Shown: positions 1 through 6,566, counted from the first letter of the stretch. The stretch: DNA of 10,018 bases from Treponema sp. (GCA_031263265.1 JAISGE010000045.1:1-10018); one strand, 5' to 3'. Numbers and translations: made by a program. The notes: generated by a model from the sequence alone, not told the origin.

Positions 1-2168
1 GGGCGTATGCCCAGGATGTACCGGGTGGCGGCAAAATAACTCCACCCTGCGGAACCGGTCATAAAGGGGTGGCGCGCACGCCCAAACGCGGTGTGATCCG
101 GCCCCATGATGAATTGGCAGTAGGAATAGGGTTCGGATTCCCGAATTTCGATTACGTCGTTCTGGTAAAAAGGGCACAGGGCGTTGTAGAACTTCATAGC
201 CCGGTCACCCCTGCCCAGCATGGCTTCCGCGCACCAGGCCCAGGGATTGGGATGGCTGAAAATGGCGGCGTTTTCTTTGACGCCCGGGTATACCCTGGTA
301 ACAAAGCCGATTTCGTCATCCGCCGCAGTATACGCGGGTGCGCAGAGTTTGAGGCCGTAGGGGGTGTACAGGTACTCGTCTACCGCGTCCATAGCCTGGG
401 CGCCCCGTTCCGGGGAGGCCGCGCCGGACACTACCGCCCAGGTATTGGATTCCATGAACACCTTGCCTTCGGCATTTTCCGGCGCGCCTATGGCCCTTCC
501 TGATTGGGTAAAGCCCCGGGTGTACCAGGACCCGTTCCAAAGCACGGTTTCGCAGGCGTTCCGTACCTGTTCCGCTAAGCCTGCGTATTTGTCCCCGTCG
601 GCGGTGCGGCCAAGTTTCCGGGCAAGCTCCACAAAGTGGCGGAGCGCCCAGTGGTGGAGGAAAGAGACCATAGCGCTTTCCCCGCCTCCCAGGTTGAGGC
701 AGTCGTTCCAGTCCGCGCGCAGGCCCTTGCAGATCCCGTGCTGCCCCACCTGTTCCGCGGAAAAATCGAGAATCCTGGTGAGATGCTCGTACACCGTTCC
801 TTCTCCGCCGTCCGCATAGGAATATACTTCATCAGCGAACCCCAGGTATCCGGTTTCTTTGATGTATTCGGTAACCGCGGGGACCAGCCAGAGCGCGTCG
901 TCGGCGCATACGTCCTTGATACCGTGGATAATCTGGCTTTTATCCGGGGCCGGAACCACCGTTGGGGAGGTAAAAGCCGGTTTTGTTTGCGGTTCAAACC
1001 ACTCCGGCTGGAACAGATGCAGCCCGTACCCCGTTCCCGTCAGCCCCTTGAGCAATTCAACGATGCGGCTACGGCATTTTTCCGGGTTGGAATGGGGAAT
1101 ACACATGGCATCCTGGGCCGTGTCCCGGTAGCCCAGGCCCGTCCGTCCGCCCACTTCGATAAACGAGGCGAATCGGGAAAACATCACGTTGATCTCCGAC
1201 TGGTACAGGTTCCAGGTATTGAGCAGGGTATTCATCCCTTCATTTGGGGTAGCAACCTGGAGCGTATCCAGTTTCGCGCTCCAGAAGTCCCGCAACGCGG
1301 TAAACGCCGTGTCCACTGCCGCGGCCTGCTGGTACTTTTCCCGCAGCTCCGCACCCCGGCGCCTATCCCCTTCGCCCAGCATAAATACCAGCCGGTACTC
1401 CTCTCCGGCTTGCAGGGTGATCTGCCGGTGTAAGGCCCCGCAATGGTTCCCCCCAAGTTCGCTGGAACCGGAACAACGGCCCTGTTCCACTGCCAGGGGA
1501 TTCGTCTCGGTCCGGTACGGTCCGATAAAGGTATCCCGCAGACAATCGTAAGAATCCGCGGTCTCGCTTGCGGTAAAAAACTGGAACCCCCCGTCCTCAT
1601 AAAACGGGTCCATCTCGATGATGCCGTCAGCGTAGGAAGACCCCGCCGAGTACAGGCTCATCTGAAAATTCCGGTTGTCCATGTCGATACGGTGGAAGGA
1701 GAATTCCATATACCCAAACAGACTGAGCCGCCGCGCCTTCCCTGAATGGTTTACGAGCTTCACATCCCAAAGCTCCACAGGATCATCCATAGGGATAAAC
1801 AAGGTCTGTTCACCGGCAATACCGTTATAGGTGCATTGATACGTACAATAGGAAAGCCCCTGCCGGCAGGTATACTCCGCCCTATCTAGGGGTTTCCCCA
1901 CCGGCTGCCAGGACAGACTCCAGTATTCCCCGGTATCGTCATCCCGGACATACACATAATGTCCTGGCCGATCCATAGGCACCCCGTTGGGCCTGAACCG
2001 GGAAATCCGGTGATATTCCGGGGATTTATAAAACAGATAGCCTCCGGCGGTATGGTTAAACACCCCGCAAAGGTCCCTGACCCCGATGTAGTTTGTCCAA
2101 GACACAGGCACGTTAATTCGGTCTATCACATACTCCCGGCGTTCCGTATCAAAATAGCCATAGCGCAT
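1..2168 (-). CDS. chbP: N,N'-diacetylchitobiose phosphorylase (GH94), 3' end cut by window edge
   Basis: Family knowledge: this cytoplasmic enzyme splits GlcNAc-beta-1,4-GlcNAc with phosphate into GlcNAc-1-phosphate and GlcNAc. Seen: 722 codons without a stop from ATG at 2168 to the left edge; the family is about 800 residues, so roughly 80 C-terminal residues are missing. The N-terminus (MRYGYFDTERREYV) and the GRPGHYVYVRDDD-like segment near residue 66 (here MDRPGHYVYVRDDD) fit GH94. The general acid is expected at D486 in RADWNDC (484-490). Likely phosphate contacts are R348 (GYRDT), H639 (FSHPNPW) and T704-G705 (MTGSAGW). From memory of both subfamilies, the FIEVGGRTGLGYRDTAQD stretch (336-353) and CNHCG-like NHCGALH (241-247) match chitobiose phosphorylase better than cellobiose phosphorylase. 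GGAGGAA at 2175-2181 sits 8 nt before the ATG and fixes the start. It is divergent from the ABC transporter operon, which probably supplies its substrate. Substrate specificity among GH94 members is the main uncertainty. Confidence 0.93.
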   Translation of the reverse strand, partial: MRYGYFDTERREYVIDRINVPVSWTNYIGVRDLCGVFNHTAGGYLFYKSPEYHRISRFRPNGVPMDRPGHYVYVRDDDTGEYWSLSWQPVGKPLDRAEYTCRQGLSYCTYQCTYNGIAGEQTLFIPMDDPVELWDVKLVNHSGKARRLSLFGYMEFSFHRIDMDNRNFQMSLYSAGSSYADGIIEMDPFYEDGGFQFFTASETADSYDCLRDTFIGPYRTETNPLAVEQGRCSGSSELGGNHCGALHRQITLQAGEEYRLVFMLGEGDRRRGAELREKYQQAAAVDTAFTALRDFWSAKLDTLQVATPNEGMNTLLNTWNLYQSEINVMFSRFASFIEVGGRTGLGYRDTAQDAMCIPHSNPEKCRSRIVELLKGLTGTGYGLHLFQPEWFEPQTKPAFTSPTVVPAPDKSQIIHGIKDVCADDALWLVPAVTEYIKETGYLGFADEVYSYADGGEGTVYEHLTRILDFSAEQVGQHGICKGLRADWNDCLNLGGGESAMVSFLHHWALRHFVELARKLGRTADGDKYAGLAEQVRNACETVLWNGSWYTRGFTQSGRAIGAPENAEGKVFMESNTWAVVSGAASPERGAQAMDAVDEYLYTPYGLKLCAPAYTAADDEIGFVTRVYPGVKENAAIFSHPNPWAWCAEAMLGRGDRAMKFYNALCPFYQNDVIEIRESEPYSYCQFIMGPDHTAFGRARHPFMTGSAGWSYFAATRYILGIR

Positions 2169-2319
2169 ATACAATTCCTCCATCTACAAGATACCCCAGG
2201 AACACGCGGAAATCCAGCATTTCAATGCCATTGGCGTTCTTCTGGTCCTCTATTCCCTGCAGCGTGTGCAGAACTTCAACATCATCTGGTGGGAAACTCA
2301 CTGCGGAGGGGTGTCGGAC
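2149..2319 (-). pseudogene. Coding-like 56-codon frame overlapping the chbP start
   Basis: This frame is open from just after a TGA (2322-2320) to a TGA at 2151-2149, overlapping the first 20 bases of the phosphorylase gene. The translation is protein-like, for instance DDVEVLHTLQGIEDQKN then GIEMLDFRVFLGYLVDGG, with normal codon choice. There is no convincing start codon: GTG and ATG candidates lack a Shine-Dalgarno sequence. I do not recognise the family. It may be the 3' remnant of a gene whose front was replaced by the GC-rich repeat block upstream, or chance. If translated, its end would couple to chbP, whose ribosome binding site lies inside it. Confidence 0.3.
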
Positions 2320-2400
2320 TCACCACGTAGGGTGCGGGGACTCACCGGGAAGATGGCCGAGCGCAGCGGCACAGCAGACGTTCCCGGCGCTCCACCACTA
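2182..2400. other. GC-rich intergenic block / chbP leader
   Basis: This block between the chbP ribosome binding site and the AT-rich promoter region holds the coding-like fragment, the three-copy repeat, and a GAGCGC...GCGCTC inverted pair near 2359-2391. Its composition changes abruptly to AT-rich at about 2400. No complete gene is supported in it; plus-strand open frames here lack ribosome binding sites. It would be transcribed as a roughly 230-nt leader from the minus-strand promoter candidate. Confidence 0.45.
2288..2353. repeat. Three-copy 22-bp direct repeat (ACTCAC core)
   Basis: The hexamer ACTCAC occurs at 2296-2301, 2318-2323 and 2340-2345, exactly 22 bp apart, about two helical turns. 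Copies 2 and 3 extend to GGACTCACC. Each copy is preceded by GGTG (2288, 2310, 2331), so each unit is also a small GGTG...CACC/CACT inverted pair. The array lies in the GC-rich leader between the divergent genes. It could be a protein-binding array, the decayed end of a dispersed repeat, or RNA structure in the chbP leader. Confidence 0.6.
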
Positions 2401-2402
2401 TT

Positions 2403-2432
2403 TTTGTATTTTTTTAAGCCTTTAGTTGACAA
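2403..2432 (-). promoter_or_regulatory. Candidate sigma70 promoter for chbP
   Basis: On the minus strand TTGTCA (2432-2427) is followed after 18 nt by TACAAA (2408-2403), a fair match to -35/-10 consensus. It shares its -35 bases with the divergent promoter of the binding-protein gene. Transcription would begin near 2396, giving a long leader. A promoter nearer the gene cannot be excluded. Confidence 0.35.
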
Positions 2433-2453
2433 AATACAGTTATCCTTCATAAT
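2426..2453 (+). promoter_or_regulatory. Sigma70-like promoter of the ABC transporter operon
   Basis: A perfect TTGACA at 2426-2431 is followed after 16 nt by CATAAT (2448-2453), five of six bases of the -10 consensus. It lies in AT-rich DNA about 55 nt upstream of the binding-protein ATG. Expected transcription start is near 2460. Confidence 0.65.
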
Positions 2454-2473
2454 TAACTCATTATCAAGTAAGC

Positions 2474-2489
2474 ACGGTTCTTTACCGTA
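2474..2489. promoter_or_regulatory. Small inverted repeat, possible operator
   Basis: ACGGT (2474-2478) and ACCGT (2484-2488) form an inverted repeat with a 5-base spacer just downstream of the expected transcription start, a plausible repressor site. The right half belongs to TTACCGTA (2482-2489), which recurs in the intergenic region at 6349-6356 and 6440-6447. The arms are short, so this is tentative. Confidence 0.3.
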
Positions 2490-2507
2490 TTACATTAAGG
2501 AGAACTT

Positions 2508-3869
2508 ATGAAATTAACGCGCAAAACATGGTGCCTTTTGGGCTTGATACCCTTCATTGCCTTAGCATCTTGTTCCAAGACAGGGAGCGGGTCTCAAGCC
2601 CGGACTGCAGGAGGCGCTCTTGAACTGCGGGTCCTGAATTATTTGGATTTGACCTCTGCCAATAGTTCAGACGAAATTTCCCAAGTGTGGGATGCCTTTA
2701 GTAAGGCCAATCCGGATATCAGGATTATCCGGGAGGATCTGTTCAATGAACCGTTTCATAACAAGGTCGAAGCCTATGCTGCAGCAGGGCAGCTTCCCGA
2801 TGTCATCTATGCCTGGCCGTCAGGAAGGTCCACCACCCTCCATACCCAACGGCTTTTGAAAGATCTGTCCCCCCTCGTGAGGAATGATAGGTTGGAAAAC
2901 GAGTTCTTGCCCAAAGCCCTGGATCCTACGGCTCAAGGCGCCGGGTATATAGCTATCCTGCCTCGGGCCATCACCTCAAGTCATGCCTTTTATATTAATA
3001 CCGAGGTTCTGAGGGATGCAGGCTTGACTCCGGCAAAGACGTACGCTGAACTGAAAGCCCAAGTGCCGATCCTCAAGGCCAAAGGCTACGATACGGTGCT
3101 TATGGCTAATCAAGAATCCTGGGTCATGAATTCTTGTCTTTTCTCCTTGATTGCCGGGCGTTTCGGCGGGGAAAACTGGGAACAGTCTATCCTTTCAGGA
3201 GAAGCCCGCTTTACGGATCCTGATTTTGTGAACGCCCTTGCCTTTATCAAAACCATGTATACTGACGGCGTTCTTTCCCAAGCTACTCTGTCAACCGATT
3301 ACGGCAGCGTCATCGGTCAGTTCGGTACGAATAAAGGAGCCTACCTTATTGACGGGGACTGGCGGGTCGGGGCCTTTATCACCGATAAGTCTACTAATCA
3401 AGCGATCATACCCCCCGCGCGGCAGGAAAATATACAGATCACCGTGTTTCCTGATATTCCGGGGGCAAAACTTAACCAGTCAACCTCTGGTATTCTGGGA
3501 ACTGGCTGGGGCATGAACGCTAATATAGAAAGCGGGTCAGACAAGGAAAAAGCCGCATGGCGGCTCATCAAATGGCTTTCGGGCAAGGAGATCCAGACCT
3601 GGCTTCTGGAAAGCGGAGGTATTGCCACTCCCACCGTGGCAACTATCGATATAGGGAGCCTTAAGCTTGAGCCGATGCAAAAGGCGATTAGTATGCTGGG
3701 ATCTGAATATACCTCGACTACCTCGGTTATTGACGGGGTTTTCCATAGTGATGTTTTTAATCCCTTGAACGACGGCTTACAGGAACTCGGTCTTGGAACC
3801 AAAACTCCGGAGCAAGTTGCCCGGGATGTACAGCAGGCCTATGATAACTGGAAAAGATCCAACCGATAA
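2508..3869 (+). CDS. Sugar ABC transporter solute-binding lipoprotein
   Basis: This is a 453-residue extracytoplasmic binding protein of the family-1 (MalE-like, carbohydrate) type, which captures a sugar and delivers it to the permeases encoded next. The N-terminus is a lipoprotein signal: basic MKLTRK, a hydrophobic core, and lipobox L19-A20-S21-C22, so it should be lipid-anchored. Mature-domain landmarks are the ELRVLNYLD beta strand (39-47), GQLPDVIYAW (94-103), FYINTEVLRDAGL (161-173), the KGAYLIDGDWRVGAF segment (276-290) typical of these proteins, and a C-terminal TPEQVARDVQQAYDNW (433-448). AAGGAG at 2497-2502 with a 5-nt gap supports the ATG. It opens the operon of binding protein, two permeases and acetyltransferase. 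The substrate is not readable from sequence; the divergent chitobiose phosphorylase suggests chitobiose or chito-oligosaccharides, but cellobiose-like sugars remain possible. Confidence 0.9.
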   Translation: MKLTRKTWCLLGLIPFIALASCSKTGSGSQARTAGGALELRVLNYLDLTSANSSDEISQVWDAFSKANPDIRIIREDLFNEPFHNKVEAYAAAGQLPDVIYAWPSGRSTTLHTQRLLKDLSPLVRNDRLENEFLPKALDPTAQGAGYIAILPRAITSSHAFYINTEVLRDAGLTPAKTYAELKAQVPILKAKGYDTVLMANQESWVMNSCLFSLIAGRFGGENWEQSILSGEARFTDPDFVNALAFIKTMYTDGVLSQATLSTDYGSVIGQFGTNKGAYLIDGDWRVGAFITDKSTNQAIIPPARQENIQITVFPDIPGAKLNQSTSGILGTGWGMNANIESGSDKEKAAWRLIKWLSGKEIQTWLLESGGIATPTVATIDIGSLKLEPMQKAISMLGSEYTSTTSVIDGVFHSDVFNPLNDGLQELGLGTKTPEQVARDVQQAYDNWKRSNR

Positions 3870-3890
3870 CCCATAATCAGGTATTATGGG
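3870..3890 (+). promoter_or_regulatory. 3' hairpin directly after the binding-protein stop codon
   Basis: CCCATAAT (3870-3877) and ATTATGGG (3883-3890) form a perfect 8-bp stem with a 5-base loop that starts at the base after the TAA. There is no T tract, so it is probably an RNA-stabilising hairpin rather than a terminator. Such elements after binding-protein genes protect the upstream message from 3' exonucleases. Confidence 0.6.
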
Positions 3891-3898
3891 AATACGGG

Positions 3899-3934
3899 AA
3901 GAGGTTGTCCGTGCTACGAACAGCCTCTTTTTAT
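3899..3934 (+). terminator. Intrinsic terminator / attenuator between binding protein and permeases
   Basis: The left arm AAGAGGTTGTCCG (3899-3911) pairs with CGAACAGCCTCTT (3917-3929) around a 5-base loop, with one wobble and one mismatch, and is followed by a T-rich tail (to 3934). The permease ribosome binding site lies 15 nt beyond. Partial termination here would make more binding protein than permease, as is usual for such operons. Confidence 0.7.
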
Positions 3935-3957
3935 TACATGTATTAAGGAGCTTATTA

Positions 3958-4857
3958 ATGAATGAATTGACTGCAAAAAATGAGCAGCGGGTAGCCTATA
4001 TTATTTTGGTGGCCCCCGCGGTGCTTATTTATTTTTGTGTTATGGCCTTTCCTACCATCTTTTCGGTAGTGTTGAGTTTAACCAACTATAACGGTGGGAA
4101 GATTTTTGGTAATTCCCGGATAAGTTTTGCGGGGCTTGCCAGTTATATCACGATATTTAAGGATTCATACTTTTATCTGGCCCTTAAAAACAACATGCTT
4201 ATCGTGCTGGTATCGGTATTGGGACAAATTCCCCTGGGCTTTATATTGGCCTATATTTTGTCCCGAAAATTGGTACGGGGAACCGATTTCTTCCAAACCA
4301 TGATATACCTGCCCAATGTTATTTCCGCGGTTATCATCGGTATTCTGTTCAAAAATTTTTACCAGAACCAGGATAGTGTCTACATGGAAATTCTCCGGTT
4401 CTTTAACCCTAAAGCGGAGTTTACGATTAATCAGTATCCCATGATTCCGGTCCTCGTGGTCATGCTCTGGATGTATACTGGGATGTATGTGATCATATTC
4501 TTGGCCAATCTCCAGCGTATTGATACCTCTATCATTGAGGCTTCAAAGATCGACGGCGCTACCGAAGCCCAAGCCCTCTGGTACATCATCTTTCCGGCTC
4601 TTTCGGGGGTAATCGTGACGAGCGCAATCTTGGCGATTTCCGGGTCTCTTAAGTCATTTGACCTTCTGTTCGTGATGACCCAGGGAGGACCGGCCCAAAG
4701 GACCAGTGTGCTTTCCCTGTACATGTACAATAAAGCGTTCCGGGGAGCCCCTAACTACCCCCTGGCAAACGCCATTTCCACGGTCATGGTGATTATCAGT
4801 TTTATCCTTATTGGTATAACCCGAAGCGTGGAAAAAAAGTTCGGCGGAAAGGAGTAG
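3958..4857 (+). CDS. Sugar ABC transporter permease (MalF/UgpA type)
   Basis: This is a 299-residue inner-membrane permease of the binding-protein-dependent sugar ABC family, first of the permease pair. Hydrophobic segments are visible at about 12-40, 78-102, 115-133, 163-183, 212-232 and 272-290, giving about six membrane helices. The ATPase-contact (EAA) loop is clear at about 194-213: E194-A-S-K-I-D-G-A ending in I-I-F-P. The conserved FDLLFVMTQGGP (234-245) is characteristic of this subfamily. I chose ATG 3958 because AAGGAG (3945-3950) lies 7 nt upstream; an earlier in-frame ATG at 3886 would start inside the two hairpins and add an atypical 24-residue extension. The stop is 3 bases before the next gene, indicating translational coupling. 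Confidence 0.93.
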   Translation: MNELTAKNEQRVAYIILVAPAVLIYFCVMAFPTIFSVVLSLTNYNGGKIFGNSRISFAGLASYITIFKDSYFYLALKNNMLIVLVSVLGQIPLGFILAYILSRKLVRGTDFFQTMIYLPNVISAVIIGILFKNFYQNQDSVYMEILRFFNPKAEFTINQYPMIPVLVVMLWMYTGMYVIIFLANLQRIDTSIIEASKIDGATEAQALWYIIFPALSGVIVTSAILAISGSLKSFDLLFVMTQGGPAQRTSVLSLYMYNKAFRGAPNYPLANAISTVMVIISFILIGITRSVEKKFGGKE

Positions 4858-4860
4858 GGT

Positions 4861-5703
4861 ATGGCGGATGTACGCACCGGGAATATTCCCGCAAAGATTA
4901 TCATTTATATCGTGATGGGTATTTTTACGATCCTGGCTATTTATCCCATCATCTGGCTGCTTATCCAGTCTTTTAAGACGACTCAGGAATACCTGACCAC
5001 CAGTAAACTGGCCTTACCCACGCTTTGGTTCCCTGGTAACTATCCTTATGCCTGGCAGATAGGTAATTTTGGTATTTTACTGCTGAACAGTATATTTTAT
5101 ACCCTGGTTACGGTAATCTCGGTGGTGGTTTTAGGCTTTATGGCAAGTTTTGCCTTTGCGAAAATAAAATGCAAGGCAACTCCCATCCTGCATGGGATTT
5201 TTATCATCGGTATCTTGCTTACCTTGCAATCCATTATGGTGCCCCTTTTCCTCATGGTGAATGCGGTGGGGCTTTACAATACCCGGCTGGGGGTGCTTAT
5301 TCCCTACATCGGCTTGGGGCTTCCTATGGGGGTGTATTTGGGTACTGAATTTGTCAGGGGTATCCCCGAAGCCCTCATTGAATCGGCCCGTATTGAGGGC
5401 GCCAAGTACCTTAAGATTTTCAGCAGCATCATATTCCCCATGACCGCTCCGGTGGCTATGACCGTGGGGATATTGACCTTTACCGGCACGTGGAACGAGT
5501 TCATGCTCATCAACATCCTCAGTTCCAGCGACCTTATCAAATCCATTCCTGTGGGGGTGAACCGCTTTTCAGGGGCCTTGGCTTCGGATTATGGGAAACA
5601 GTTCTCGGCCCTGGTTATTGGTATGATCCCCATGTTGATATTCTACCTGATTTTCCGGAAGCAGATCACCAAAGGGGTTGCTGCGGGAGCGGTCAAAGGG
5701 TAA
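4861..5703 (+). CDS. Sugar ABC transporter permease (MalG/UgpE type)
   Basis: This is a 280-residue inner-membrane permease, partner of the preceding gene. Membrane segments are visible at about 12-36, 71-100, 108-130, 141-162, 188-210 and 246-265. The EAA loop is at about 174-193 (ESARIEGA...IIFP), with Glu where Asp is more usual. PxxWLLIQSFK (29-39), PGNYPYAW (58-65) and TWNEFMLINILSS (210-222) are family hallmarks. The Shine-Dalgarno AAAGGAG (4848-4854) lies within the end of the previous gene and the gap is only 3 bases. No nucleotide-binding subunit follows, so energy must come from an ATPase encoded elsewhere, as with MsiK-type systems. The pair would move the sugar captured by the lipoprotein. 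Confidence 0.93.
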   Translation: MADVRTGNIPAKIIIYIVMGIFTILAIYPIIWLLIQSFKTTQEYLTTSKLALPTLWFPGNYPYAWQIGNFGILLLNSIFYTLVTVISVVVLGFMASFAFAKIKCKATPILHGIFIIGILLTLQSIMVPLFLMVNAVGLYNTRLGVLIPYIGLGLPMGVYLGTEFVRGIPEALIESARIEGAKYLKIFSSIIFPMTAPVAMTVGILTFTGTWNEFMLINILSSSDLIKSIPVGVNRFSGALASDYGKQFSALVIGMIPMLIFYLIFRKQITKGVAAGAVKG

Positions 5704-5717
5704 GGCTGGAGCAAGGG

Positions 5718-6344
5718 ATGGCAGTTTTCATCCGGCCCGCCTGTGGGTCGGATATTCCTTACCTGTATGAAATATGCCTTAAGACCGGAGACTCAGGTAA
5801 AGACGCCTCCGGTCTTTTTCATGATCCTCTGTTGTTAGGTCAGTACTACGGGGCGCCCTATTTCTTTTATGATCCCAGTCTCTGCTTTGTTGCGGAGGAC
5901 CAGGGTATTCCACAAGGATATATCCTGGCCGCGGCAGAGACCAGGGATTTTAACCGATGGATGGAACAGGTATGGCTGCCGCCTCTTCGCCGCCGCTATC
6001 CAGAGCCTTACCCCAGGGAACGTATAAAATCCCCCTTTGAGCAGCACCTGGTTTTATTACTGCACCAGTCCCTGGAATCCTCTGAACCTGGGTACTGGTC
6101 TTCCTATCCTGCTCATCTCCACATTGATTTGCTTCCTGCCATACAGGGCCAGGGAGTGGGGAAAATGCTGATGCATACCCTCTTGGATGCATTGGACCGC
6201 CGAAACTGTCCGGGGGTGCATCTGGGGCTCAGCAAATCCAATACCAGGGCACTTGCGTTTTATCAGAAGGAAGGCTTTTCGGAGTTACAAGCTCATGAAC
6301 TATGGCTTGTGCTGGGGAAGAGCAGGGTTCCTATTGCTCCGTAA
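5718..6344 (+). CDS. GNAT acetyltransferase, O-GlcNAcase HAT-like family
   Basis: This is a 208-residue GNAT-fold protein expected to transfer acetyl from acetyl-CoA. Seen: an N-terminal beta strand with AVFIRPACGSD (2-12), CFVAEDQGIPQGYILAA (56-72), a WLPPLRRRYPEP segment (86-97), beta4 HLHIDLLP (133-140), the acetyl-CoA pyrophosphate loop QGQGVGK (143-149), and SNTRALAFYQKEGF (174-187). From memory, this arrangement resembles the C-terminal acetyltransferase-like domain of O-GlcNAcase and its free-standing bacterial homologues; unlike human O-GlcNAcase it keeps the Q-x-x-G-x-G-type loop. ATG 5718 is chosen because GGAG (5708-5711) precedes it by 6 nt; the frame is open further upstream inside the permease gene but without support. 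It lies 14 bases after the permease stop, so it is probably co-transcribed. The substrate is unknown; an amino sugar such as glucosamine units is a reasonable guess from context. No clear terminator follows. Confidence 0.85.
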   Translation: MAVFIRPACGSDIPYLYEICLKTGDSGKDASGLFHDPLLLGQYYGAPYFFYDPSLCFVAEDQGIPQGYILAAAETRDFNRWMEQVWLPPLRRRYPEPYPRERIKSPFEQHLVLLLHQSLESSEPGYWSSYPAHLHIDLLPAIQGQGVGKMLMHTLLDALDRRNCPGVHLGLSKSNTRALAFYQKEGFSELQAHELWLVLGKSRVPIAP

Positions 6345-6382
6345 TCGGTTACCGTACCCCTTAAAGCCCAGAGAAGACCCTC

Positions 6383-6411
6383 TTGCTAAGATACGTCAAA
6401 AAGAATATAGT
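6383..6411 (+). promoter_or_regulatory. Candidate promoter upstream of the SUMF1 gene
   Basis: TTGCTA (6383-6388) and TATAGT (6406-6411) are separated by 17 nt, matching four and five consensus bases. Initiation near 6418 would place the small ORF at 6437 at the very 5' end of the message. A second -10-like TATACT at 6499-6504 lacks a good -35. Confidence 0.45.
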
Positions 6412-6436
6412 ATCTCCTATCTTTAAGGAGGATGGT

Positions 6437-6481
6437 ATGTTACCGTATCCAGCAGATGAGATTTTATCCACAACCGTATAA
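6437..6481 (+). CDS. Possible 14-residue leader peptide
   Basis: ATG 6437 has an excellent Shine-Dalgarno AAGGAGG (6425-6431) at 5 nt spacing, and reads MLPYPADEILSTTV before TAA. It follows the promoter candidate by about 20 nt and lies 85 nt before the SUMF1 gene. It has no run of one amino acid and no flanking attenuator hairpin that I can see, so classic attenuation is not supported. It could be a genuine short leader ORF or the surviving start of a deleted gene. The strong ribosome binding site is the only solid evidence. Confidence 0.35.
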   Translation: MLPYPADEILSTTV

Positions 6482-6566
6482 CTAAGTATTATACACCTTA
6501 TACTTTACCAGTACTGAAAGGAAGCTCAATAGGGGAAGCTGTCGGAGCATATAGAGGAGGAAGCCC

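Larger units (their letters stand above)
6345..6566 (+). other. Intergenic region with promoter and leader-like ORF
   Basis: These 222 bases hold a promoter candidate, a 14-codon ORF with a perfect Shine-Dalgarno, and a 12-base direct repeat GTTACCGTA(C/T)CC (6348-6359 and 6439-6450). Bases 6460-6573 are open in one further frame that ends over the SUMF1 start, without a start codon. No convincing intrinsic terminator for the preceding operon is visible. Confidence 0.5.

Noticed and set aside
69..1745. Several open frames of 60-265 codons on both strands across 1-1745
   Set aside because: They are shadows of the continuous 722-codon phosphorylase frame on the minus strand, which has clear family motifs from end to end.
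3886..3957. Upstream ATG at 3886 for the first permease
   Set aside because: It lies within the two post-binding-protein hairpins, has no Shine-Dalgarno, and adds a non-family extension; ATG 3958 has AAGGAG at 7 nt.
5490..5717. Upstream extension of the acetyltransferase frame from ATG 5490
   Set aside because: It overlaps over 200 bases of the permease gene in another frame and reads unlike protein; ATG 5718 has GGAG and begins the GNAT fold.
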